Below, piece after piece: positions 1 through 9,489 of a stretch of 64,000 nt of DNA. The stretch lies in the NCBI GenBank assembly GCA_933228895.1, contig OW121846.1:147082746-147146745 (forward strand), given 5' to 3'. Within the stretch, counting starts at the first letter, position 1; each line of letters opens with the position of its first letter. Below the pieces are notes generated by a model that had not been told where the DNA came from, did not search any database, and saw nothing but the letters and a program-made list of their open reading frames with translations. Source of the stretch: Platycnemis pennipes. Lineage: Eukaryota; Arthropoda; Insecta; Odonata; Platycnemididae. The position numbers and the translations under genes are program-made.

Positions 1-240
1 GAGGTCGTAACCATTTTCGTATACACGTTGCAATTTTCAAACAATGAATGCAGGATGTTGTCCACGACTCCAGGTTGTTTGGCTTCCCCATTCGCATAGG
101 CAGCTCCCCCTTTTTAATTATCCTTAGTTTAAGTTTGAGCTTAATATCGGTTAGATCGAGGTATTGATCTTGATTGAAAATGTCAATACAGAGTTCGTGT
201 CGATTGTATTGATGTGATGGTTCTCTATAGTCCAGCGATT
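1..240 (-). pseudogene. Polinton/Maverick capsid-like fragment (partial, frameshifted)
   Basis: Read on the minus strand, this edge segment encodes a beta-rich stretch with the pattern D-Q-Y-L-D-L-T-D-I-K-L-K-L-K-L-R, followed in another frame by V-V-D-N-I-L-H-S-L-F-E-N-C-N-V-Y. A 'Y-I-D-L... then V-N-x-x-L-H-S-L-F-x-x-V-x-V' layout is what I recall for the double jelly-roll capsid-type protein of Polinton/Maverick elements in insects. The two parts lie in different frames, so at least one indel separates them near positions 95-115, and the protein runs off the window start. It lies beside a Polinton-type integrase on the same strand, which supports the call. The identification is from memory of the family, not from a search. 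Confidence 0.45.
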
Positions 241-387
241 GAGGATGCTAGTTTGTTAGGGTTGGTGTTTGAACGAACACGAAGGAATAACTTGCTCCGT
301 CTCGTTTGATGTACGCACGGTCAACACTCGAGAAAGACAATACAATTTTCTCATTTACGTGAATATTTCTCTCCAACCGCCACCACT

Positions 388-930
388 TTACTTCTTCTTC
401 CCTGCCCTCTTCTTCCCTTCACTCTTCCCCTTCTTCTTAATTATCTTTTTCCTTTGTCCTTTTCTCTGCCTGTTGTACATTTTACTTTTCAATGTCCTAT
501 TGAATCTTTCCACGACTGCTGCTTTGACGACTGGCTGGTTCGTAGTATAAAATTTTATTCCTCCTTTCTTGAGGAATGTTTTAAATTTTTCGTAGGAACA
601 TTCAGTTCCCTTTTCACTTTGAACTTTCAATGGCTTCCTGTCCTTGAGAATTGAACGAAAAGCCTGGATAACAACTTCAGCTTTCTTATTCTTTAAAGGA
701 ACAGCCTGGGCATATTTCGAAAATAAGTCGATTACCGTTAAGAGATACTGATATCCGTCATTATATTTCTTCAAATTTCTCATATCGTTAAGGTCGCACT
801 GCCACGTCTCATCGATGTAGAAGACGTCATAATAATTTCGAGAAAATGTTTTCCTGATTGGTTTTTGCAAGTCATAAGCATCCTGCGAATCCAGCCATTT
901 TTGAATGTCACCTTTTGAGAATTTACCTCC
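388..930 (-). pseudogene. Polinton-type DDE integrase, core domain (degenerate)
   Basis: This is an rve/DDE-fold integrase like that of Polinton/Maverick elements (the type often annotated as 'transposon-derived protein F54H12.3'). Visible landmarks, in order, are K-W-L-D-S-Q-D-A-Y, then W-Q-C-D-L-N-D-M with the first catalytic Asp, K-Y-N-D-G-Y-Q-Y-L-L-T-V-I-D-L-F-S-K-Y-A, V-Q-S-E-K-G-T-E, and V-V-E-R-F-N-R-T-L-K with the catalytic Glu. The second catalytic position, usually Asp in the Q-T-D-K-G-x-E-F motif, is Glu here, so the enzyme is probably dead. The frame is open from about 930 (a stop at 931-933) down to the stop at 388. The N-terminal part continues in another frame, so a frameshift lies near 900-930. 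The C-terminus turns into a Lys-rich low-complexity tail. Confidence 0.7.
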
Positions 931-1691
931 CTAAGCCTTCCACAATAATCTCTCGTTGAAAAACTGGCACGATGGTTATGGTCGTAGTAGATTTTAGTCA
1001 AGAATGAGAAATCCACTTCTTGATCGGGGAAGACGGTGGAGTGTATGGCTCCTTTATTTTTCGCTTTCGGCTTCCTCTTCTCACTGCCAAACTCCTCTTT
1101 CATTTCGACGTCACTGATGCTGTCGCCCTCCTCTTCCTCCTCTTCCAACCTTTCGTCTGCTTTTTCCTCCTCTTCCAACCTTTCGTCTGCTTTTTCCTCC
1201 TCTTCCAACCTTTCGTCTGCTTTTTCCTCCTCTTCCAACCTTTCGTCTGCTTTTTCCTCCTCTTCCAACCTTTCGTCTGCTTTTTCCTCCTCTTCCAACC
1301 TTTCGTCTGCTTTTTCCTCCTCTTCCAATCTTTCGTCTGCTTTTTCCTCCTCTTCCAGCCTTACGTCTGCTTCTGCTTTTTCCTCTTGAAGTTGTCGCCC
1401 TAGGTTGGACAGAAGAATCTCCATATTTTTCATTCCTTCCTTGTGACTTTCCTCCCATTGTTTTCCAATCTTAGCATCGGTGTGCAACAATTCCTTTCCT
1501 GCTCTCGCAAGATTATCTGATGAATCAGCTCCACTAGAATAACCACCCACATTGGATATCGGCAAAGGAATGGGCTGTTTACTGTTGGCAACGTTTTCTA
1601 AATACGAGTTCAATATTCGTTTATATTGAAACCATTTTTGAGAATTCGTGAGGTCCTTTCGGGCAAAAATTTCTCGAATTTTCTTATCCAT
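780..1691 (-). pseudogene. N-terminal part of the Polinton integrase ORF with acidic coiled-coil repeat
   Basis: This minus-strand frame is open for about 303 codons. Residues 1-50 are a basic, helical-looking N-terminus (starts M-D-K-K-I-R-E-I-F). Residues ~105-190 are an acidic repeat with a 10-residue period (K-A-D-E-R-L-E-E-E-E). Residues ~225-265 carry V-D-F-S-F-L-T-K-I-Y-Y-D-H-N-H-R-A-S-F, which in Polinton integrases directly precedes the DDE core. The true core follows in a different frame (388-930), so the last ~40 residues here are out-of-frame readthrough. I infer one ancestral integrase gene, now split by a frameshift and a stop. The acidic repeat could mediate oligomerisation, but that is speculation. 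Confidence 0.6.
1131..1385. repeat. 30-bp minisatellite (~8.5 units) inside the Polinton ORF
   Basis: The plus-strand unit begins TCTTCCAACCTTTCGTCTGC and is 30 bp long. About seven copies are nearly identical and the distal ones carry point changes. Because 30 is a multiple of three and the pyrimidine-rich strand lacks stops, several frames on both strands stay open, which creates spurious ORFs. Confidence 0.9.
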
Positions 1692-2600
1692 CGCAATGTT
1701 TTGTCTTCTCCGATCCCCGAAAATACCGATTCCAGCATCAGGTAGTCTATGAAGTTCTTTTTTTTCGCTTGAGTGTTTTCTTCTTGGTGGTGGTGGTATC
1801 TTCTTAGTTCTTTGGGCCGGTGGTTGCTAAAATGCCGTCAAAATCAACTTGTGGAGGTTCAGGTTTATCACTTCTACTTCTATTTAGAGTCGTGCTTAAG
1901 TTGCAAATTCGCTACTGCAGCCCATGCCCATGAAATGCTTTCCTCGCCAATTCCACATAGGTGCTGTTCACAAAGACGTAATGCCATTTAATGACATTTT
2001 TATTCCATTTGTATGGAAATAATGCAAATGTAGGATCATCAGCGACACCACATCGAGGTTTGTTGATTAAATATACTGTCCGATGGTCTATCTCTCGCTA
2101 AAACTGACTATCGATCAATCGTCAAGACTTTATTTCTTCTTTCTTTGTGAGTGTCATGTAAAAGTAGTGCGTCAGGTATTGAGTACAAAAGGAAATAAGA
2201 ATCATTTACGACATTAATCAATTTAATGGAAGCCAACTTTTAGTAAGCTAACCGAAGCAATAAATGAATTTCATCGATTTTTGAAAATAGAAATGCTGCT
2301 CAACTATATGTCGTACATTTCTGAAACTTAAAGAGCATTATTTGAAATCGAGATCCATTAGGGCCTGTGTGAAAAATCTAATTTCCCTTCTCCATTAAAA
2401 ACTAATTGTAGGATTAATTAGTCCGGTTTTTTGGTGCACGCCTAACAAACTCACTAACTTAATTACAAGTTTAGGAGCTTAGCACAGAAAATTCCGGAGA
2501 TGTGCTCATCATCGATTGATGCGTTTAATTGTGTTTAAATCTCTTTGCGCCATTCAGTGCGGAATTGACTGAGCTCGTGCATGAATACCGCTTCAAGTAT

Positions 2601-2638
2601 TCATGCATGAGCTCATGCATGAGGTATTCATGAATACC
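2601..2638. repeat. Two adjacent perfect palindromes
   Basis: Positions 2601-2622 form a perfect 22-bp palindrome (TCATGCATGAG and its reverse complement). Positions 2623-2638 form a perfect 16-bp palindrome, GGTATTCATGAATACC. A related ATGAATACCGC motif also occurs just upstream, at 2581-2591. Confidence 0.8.
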
Positions 2639-4123
2639 GCGCCAAGAGTCAAGGCCCCACACGCCTTGACGCTCAGTTGTCGATCATCCCCCACCAAGCG
2701 GTGGAAGGGATGTTAATTTATTCAACTCTTACGTGGGTTACGAAGCGATCCTTCAAGGGAGTCCTAAGTAAACCAGTCAGCTTGATCGATCGCCGTGATA
2801 ACGACTCGTATTTTGAAATGAGGAGGAGTGAGCGCGATGTATTGTGCGACGAATGGAGGATGGTCCATATATGCGCATAAAGGTTTTGTCATCTCCCACT
2901 CTCATCTTGCGGTGGATTTATGGAAGTGCCTCTAATAAGTTATTGCTCTTTGAAATTGGATGTGTGTGTGTGTGTGTGGTAATGCATTGGTTAATTCGTA
3001 AACTTTCTCGGCTCCTTTAGCGTCAAATTTGGCACGGAAGTGACTAATGAGGCTTTTGCAAGGTTTTCCAACTTTTGAGACACGAAGGGCTCCAAAGATA
3101 AAAAGGGTGTCAATATGTATAAATAAAGTATGGAGTCTTGGGAGGTGGGATGCACATTGCTTGCTGGTGGCTAATTAATGTACTCACCGTGAATTACGGA
3201 ACTTAGAAATATGATGATGCAGATGAAGGAAACACCATTGAACGAGTCAGCAGGAGATCAATAAAGAATGACCATAACGTTAGCATAATTTAGAATTTTA
3301 AGCAATAGTACTTGCGTAAATGTGTTGAGAAACATTGCGATTGCGCGGTGCCTAACACAAAAGCAATTCAAATAAGAGGTATTCAAACTCGGAGATCCCA
3401 ATTGCCAGTTGAGTATACAAGTTAAAACCTTTTGATTCCTCATTGTGTCATTATTATTTTAATGAAATTGAACTGTAAGGAAAAACGATTCCATGTAAAT
3501 GTGAGATCATGGGTCATAAAAACCATGCAATTACGTGCTGTTACGTAAAATGCTATTGCACGGTGTAATTTGTTTACACGCTATAATCTAAACATTTGTT
3601 GAAAAGATCATTTCATTTTATTTGAAAAATTGAATATCCTACATCATGGAGCCTGCTATTGTGAACCAACTATACGATGCGTTGTATATTTTATCGGCGG
3701 ATTGATTACGATATAAAGCTTTGTATAGGTTATTTCGTTCACATAATCTGCCTATTTTTTCTTGAAATATAATGTTAAAACTTGGAGCCTGATGCAATTC
3801 ACGTCACTTTTATTTTGACAATTTTTTCAGACATACTGTTTGTGTATACGCGATGCACGTGTGTATCGTCTGCGTTGTAGACCTATAAGTGCTCCTGTAG
3901 TCCATTCCAAGTAAGATACCGCCGCTATGATCACTTTGTAACTTTATATGTACAGTATGGTATGCCCAAGCACCAGCATTGCTATGTAGAATGTTTGAAG
4001 ATTTTAAATGAAATTGACGAAGTTTAACGGAAACGTTTACGCTGAGAATCACAGGGGCATTCATTTTGAACGCGGAGGGAAGAGGCTTCTGCTGAAAATG
4101 GAAGTCTCCAGCATTTGGGAGTA

Positions 4124-4260
4124 CTTCGTGTTATACCACTTATCATAAGTGAATCCACGTTTTAGAATCCAAATTCGATTGGAAATAAAATGTCTTCTCA
4201 CTCAGTGCGTTTCATGATTTTCTGTGCCTCGGCAAGCATCTAAAATTTTACAATGTGATC
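4124..4260. repeat. Diverged repeat, copy 1 (partner 5226-5350)
   Basis: Shared blocks with 5226-5350 include CTTCGTG-TATACCA, ATAAG-GAATCCA, CGATTG-AAATAA, TTTTCTGTG-CTC and CAAGCA--TAAAA in the same order and spacing. This looks like an old interspersed repeat or a local duplication, and its family is not recognised. Confidence 0.6.
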
Positions 4261-4832
4261 TTAAATATCCTGGGAGGTTATACAGGCAAATATATAAAAA
4301 AAGAAATATTTACCCTGCAACCAAGGAAGTAAATTCAAACGAAAGACATGAATGATAATATCTCAAAACGCTCTCTCTCCCGCGAATGAAATAGAACGAC
4401 GCATACAAACTTTTCGAGTCTTTACATTTAGGATGAGTTCACAAGGGGCTCTGTCAAACATATAAATCTGAAATGTAGTAAACGAATGACGTAGAGCCAG
4501 CGAGACTAATCGGAGATGGAGCGAATTGTTTCCCGGTGGTCGCTTTAAATGATTTATTCCACTGTTGCTCTGAAACGGTGGAGAATTGTCGGAAGTTTCA
4601 TTTACAATATGTGCGCTAAACTCTGGCCTCAGCCAACCTCTCGAACGTTTACTCTGCCTCCAAAATAACACTAAACGGGTCGTAAGAAGTAGAGGATTTT
4701 TGCAGGAGAGTAAGAGCTCGAGTGGTGAATGATGAGCTTCCGCAAAGCTTTTTCATAGGAAGGAAAGAATTCCGACGCGTTTGAGGCCAATTTCCTCGGG
4801 AGAGCGATTTGTTCATGTGTTTTGTGAGCACA

Positions 4833-4874
4833 GACTATCTCGTAACCAACCTCAGGGTTGGTTTCGAGATAGTC
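4833..4874. repeat. 19-bp stem hairpin with 4-nt loop
   Basis: Arms 4833-4851 and 4856-4874 are reverse complements with a single mismatch (GACTATCTCGTAACCAACC against GACTATCTCGAAACCAACC). The loop is TCAG. Confidence 0.85.
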
Positions 4875-5225
4875 TAGTGAACCAGATGGTTTTGGAGCTT
4901 GAGGCATCAGGTTTGATTTAAATGGGATAAAACATTTTACAGCCCGTAGCATGAGCGAATAGAGCGACGGAGGGACAAAACTGCGTTCGCGTGCAAGAGT
5001 AAATCTTTTGATTTTGAAATCCCATCTTGACTGAGTGCTCTTCATTTTTATGATTTTGAAATTTAATCTCATATTGTGCCGAAATTATTTTATTCGGCAG
5101 TCATTCTATTTCATTTTCCCGGACTGCTCGCGGGCACGGTTTGAGGATGTTTATAATTTCCTTTTGTGAATTGGAAAACAGACTTATAAAGCCACACTGG
5201 TAGGCAGAATCGATCTGAGGCATAC

Positions 5226-5350
5226 TCTTCGTGGTATACCAATTGTTATAAGGGAATCCAAACGCGATTGAAAAATAAGATCTATTAACTCGCGGTACAT
5301 TTCGTGTTTTTCTGTGGCTCCACAAGCACATAAAAGCTTACTGTGTGCTC
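5226..5350. repeat. Diverged repeat, copy 2 (partner 4124-4260)
   Basis: Same ordered blocks as copy 1, with substitutions and small indels. No target-site duplication or coding content was seen. Confidence 0.6.
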
Positions 5351-7374
5351 CCAAAACTTTCCTTCACTTTTTAAAAAATTATGAGGGAAAAAGGCATTTG
5401 TATTTCGTGGAATGGCTGTATTTAAGATGGCCGCGGTAATCAGATCGGTAAATGAGCCGCGTACACTCCACCCACGGGTCGTGGACTCTAATTCCGCCTT
5501 TGGCATGGATGTTATGTCTGTATGATGATTATGCCTCTGATTGTATTATGGTTAGAGGATACAATATTACCATAGAGGTTGGAGCATTGAAGCATGAGCA
5601 CTGGAGGAACTGGCCCCCCTACCCTGAATGTGTGAATTTCACACGCCAATGGCTTACGGGGTGAGCTCTATCATCACCAATCAAAAACCATCTTTCAGGT
5701 TGAACACACAGAGGGAGCTAGCTTTATTTAACTGTGCACAATAATGCGGAGGTTATTTTTTTCGTCTCGCAATACGTGGGTATTTCACGTCGTGGTTTAT
5801 AATAAGATATCTGATTTACTTCAAGTGCGTCAGAAACAATGAACGCCCCACTTTGACAATATTCAACTGCCTTATTTGACGAATATCTCTCGCTAGGCCA
5901 TTGGAGTCTCGGTGGAGAGGGAATCTTCGTAGGGGTATGCACCCGAGAGTGTTGGTCACGTGTGAAAGCCGGCTGATGTCGAGGCAAGGACGCTTATCGC
6001 CACTTGAGCTGCCCACCGTCGGAAACCACGGCATTCGTTTCTGCCCGGACTCCGTTTTCTTCCCCATGCATGGCAGGCCCTGCCTAGCAGAGTGAAATCC
6101 TGACGAAGGAACTTCGGCGCTCCGAATCCACTCCCTTCCCTCCTCTCCAAGGACGAGACAAAATCCCATTCGATGCTCACGCTGCAATTGGGGCCAGAGT
6201 TCAGTTGGCCACGATCACGATGGCATAAAATGCCTGGTAAATTGGAAGTATTGCAATTACATGATTATCGTCGTCAATTAAGGCTCGTCTCAAGAGATAG
6301 AAAGGGAGTCTAAGAATTTACAAAACAGTTGCTGAAAGCGAAAATTGTCACAGGTAGGCTGTTGATATTGTTTGCTACATCTCTTGAAATGTGTTGCACT
6401 ATATGTTATATTATTGTATCCTTTGCTCTTTTCTAATAGTTGTTTAGCTGACAGAAATATTGGGATTGATGTAGGAGTTATGCGAGGTTTTTAAAATTAT
6501 ACGACTTGAAACACCTTAACGCTAAAGGAACGAATCATTATTTACATCTAATTTAGGAAACATATTTTCTCGCTTCTAATCATAGAGAATGTTAGACTGC
6601 ATGAGGAATATATCGAGTCATGAATTCGGAATATATGCTCTTACAATGAATTGAACGAAAATAGAAAGTACCTTTGGGATAGACTCCTTTAAAATACCAA
6701 GTAGAATAGTGATTGTTTGTCAAAACCGGCCATAGAGACTGATAGGAATTACTATTGTTTTTGAGGAAGTTTTTTGCGGTTTCCAATTTTTCCTCTCTAT
6801 AATTTTAGGCAACCGGAATGCATTGATGTATGTGAACATGGTATAAACTTTGGGCTTCTCTTGTTATATTCGCCTGAACATGACTGAAATAATTAGATAA
6901 GTTTGACAGAGTGATAATAGTCTGTTGGTGCATGATTATCACGCAATTTATGAAAGAAGGATGAATTTACCACGTAGGATCGTTTGGTAGTCGCTGCTAT
7001 GGGTATGAGGACGACTGATGCCATTTGCACAAGTTCTGAGTGCTAGTACAAGAATGTATACTTGGGGTCAGGAAGAAAGAAGGATAGTAATGCCAAATGG
7101 TATTCGACGATGAAAGTAGGGTTGCGATTTAAATGGAATTGAGGGTACCGACCAGTAGATATTGCGGCTCAAATGAAATACCACTCATTTAATATCGTAG
7201 CTTTTGTTCCGAAAGGTGTAATCCTGTATTTCTATTATCTTGTGTTCTATTCACGCATTGGATTTCATTCCATTATTATATTACATTCATATTGTGCATA
7301 GTACAATGTATAATGGCATCCATTGCATTGCACGGCAACATTACGCATAATATTACATGGACGTAATTGCGGCG

Positions 7375-7530
7375 CACGTGCGTATATTCACGTGCACGCG
7401 CAGTGGTTGCGATAGATAACATTGCCTAGTGACTCAGCATCGCACTGAGAAATAGCATGCTCGCCGTATGTCGTGAACGACTGCTATAAGAGAGGAGAAC
7501 GCTCCAGGCCGCCGCCTTTCATACGCTGCG
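7375..7530 (+). promoter_or_regulatory. Possible promoter: paired E-boxes, TATA-like and Inr-like motifs
   Basis: Two perfect E-boxes CACGTG lie 14 bp apart (7375-7380 and 7389-7394) in locally GC-rich sequence. They are followed by TATAAG at 7485-7490 and a weak initiator-like TTCATAC at 7518-7524, about 35 bp downstream. This sits about 1.1 kb upstream of the first visible M13 exon on the same strand, so it could be that gene's promoter. No transcript evidence exists and the motifs are short, so the call is tentative. Confidence 0.25.
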
Positions 7531-8588
7531 TGTGATCCCGTCCAAGAAAGATTTTTTCCCGTTATATTCTCTCACATCCTTTTGGTGAAATAAGATTTTT
7601 CATTGGTGAAACGTCGCCTATCCGTCCAAGCACGGAATCACCTCCTCCCTTATCTTTCGTTTTCCCACAAAGTAGGACGCTTGAGCTAGTTAATCGTCAC
7701 TGACACATATTTGGTCGGTCGATGAGATTTGCTCATAAAGTGATGTGAAAGATCTTAAAATTGAGAAACTGAAATTATTTTCTCAAGCATATCTTTCCGG
7801 AGTATTACCTACATTTTAATGACTCTTTAGTTTCATGGCCAGTTTTTAATCTTGCCCTGATGATGACACTATGGGCAGTATTTTTCGGTGGGATTTAACA
7901 TTTGATGAGAATATTCTGAGAAGATTCTGTAAGCTTGAAATATCATAAATACAATCAACATCTTTACTTTTAACCTCATCAATATGACTAATTACTATGT
8001 TTATGTGGCTCAGTAATGTCTCAGGTTTACCCTTACCTAAAGGATATCCAAAAGTATTCTGAGGAAGCATTCCTCATTGCATCAAATTTAGAATGAGATC
8101 ATTAAAATTTAGTCTCAAGGCATGATAAAATTTCACCAATGCTGTCTCTCGGCTAATTGAATTCTGTAGTTAAACATTTTGTTTCAAGATTACTGAAAGA
8201 GCTACATGTCCTCAATGTGGATTTTACCATTTATTTTATGAATGGACCTGGAGTTCATCAGGTGGTGTCGTTATTGTTGCAGAGAAAAGATGAAAATGGT
8301 AATTTCGTCGCCATTTTTCCTCAAACAGTAGGAACCTGGTTGTTAAGATGTCGGCTGCAATGTTGACTATTTGATGAATCCATGTCGTGTGAGAACGTCA
8401 GCGATATTTCCAAAGTATTTTCGTTTTCCTTCACCGTGACGAGTTTCCACAGGGTAGGGCCCCAAAACCACAAAAATTGAATCGTACCTCCAGACATAAT
8501 GGGATGGACCCCCTCGCTTGCACTAATGAGCCGAGGGAAATGGGTAGGTAATAGACGTGCGATTGACTCTTGCTTTTCCCTTTCGTAG
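7530..8588 (+). other. Region between possible promoter and M13 exon
   Basis: No coding exon can be supported here. It ends in a pyrimidine-rich tract (TTGCTTTTCCCTTTCGTAG) that makes a reasonable 3' splice site at 8587-8588. Confidence 0.4.
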
Positions 8589-8909
8589 TGGAGAAGAGGG
8601 GGGGGGAGGGGGCGGGAGGAGGCTACAGGGGGGGTGGCGGCGTGCCCCCGTACGCGCCCCTCTCGCCGCCCTCGACGGACGCCACCAGGAGCGGTGAGGG
8701 GGCCGGCCGCCTCAGCCCCTGCGACCGGCCCGCCTGCGTCCTAGCCAGCGCACGCCTCCTGCAGCGGCTGGACGCCACCGCCGACCCCTGCTCCGACTTC
8801 TACCAGTTCAGCTGCGGCAACTACCTGAGAAGCCAGGAGGTGCCGGACGACAGCTTCCACCGCTCCATGCTGCAGGAGATGCAGGAGGAGATCCTGGCCG
8901 TCATCAAAA
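8589..8909 (+). CDS. M13 metallopeptidase (neprilysin/ECE-like), internal exon
   Basis: The exon encodes the start of a peptidase M13 ectodomain. It shows C-D-R-P-A-C-V, A-R-L-L-Q-R-L-D, then P-C-S-D-F-Y-Q-F-S-C-G-N-Y, the hallmark N-terminal motif of neprilysins and endothelin-converting enzymes whose cysteines form disulfides, and a helix ending Q-E-E-I-L-A-V-I-K. M13 enzymes are usually type II membrane zinc peptidases that cleave small peptides outside the cell. No membrane segment and no HExxH site lie in this exon. The first ~45 residues are Gly/Pro-rich and encoded by a G-run, so the acceptor at 8587-8588 is plausible but a downstream AG could be used instead. The donor is GTGAGA at 8910. 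The exon ends in phase 1 and joins 28199 to give one Lys codon. No start codon is present, so at least one exon lies upstream. Confidence 0.85.
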
Positions 8910-9114
8910 GTGAGACTGCACACTGTGCTTACATCTCGTCGCCCTCCCCTTCCGCCTCCTCCCTCTCTCTTGAGGGTAGCGTTGCATGCACTGATGACGT
9001 TCTAAACGATGAAAACCATGATCAGGCTTCCAAGAGACTCGCCACAATTTGTCGGGTACTCACCAACTCATACTGCCACTGACACTCTAACCTGTCCAAA
9101 TATAATTGTCTATA

Positions 9115-9145
9115 TATAAATACAGTGTGTGTGTGTATATATCGT
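9115..9145. repeat. AT/GT simple repeat
   Basis: Short mixed (TA)n/(GT)n tract just after the M13 exon. Confidence 0.7.
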
Positions 9146-9489
9146 CCTTTTATGTGTTACCTATCCATATTCCTTATCCATGGTGGGTGGCTTCCTTATT
9201 AGTTCATTCCATGTTAAATCGACCAGGTGATTGCCCTTAGGGTCACCGAATTTGGCCAAATATGGCATCACGGCTCCAATTGATAAGAAAATGAAAAACC
9301 CAAACCTGATTAGAAAAACACTACAGTTTACGAGAAATTGCAACGTTTCAAAATTCGAATTTTAGAAAAGTAAATTCGAATTTTACGATAAATCACCAAG
9401 ACTATTAAAGCTACAGACGTGCTCAAGGGCTAATTTTTAAGGCGTTGAATTGAAACAATAAATAAAGATTTACATTTTGAAATATAAAC

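Larger units (their letters stand above)
1700..7370. other. Unrecognised DNA with small palindromes and one diverged duplication
   Basis: I see no gene I can support in this 5.7 kb. Open frames are short (under 135 codons) and show no familiar motif. What can be seen: nested palindromes at 2601-2638, a short (TG)n run near 2958-2978, a hairpin at 4833-4874 and a diverged direct duplication (4124-4260 and 5226-5350), each listed separately. It may hold upstream exons or regulatory DNA of the M13 gene, but no signal shows this. Confidence 0.5.
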
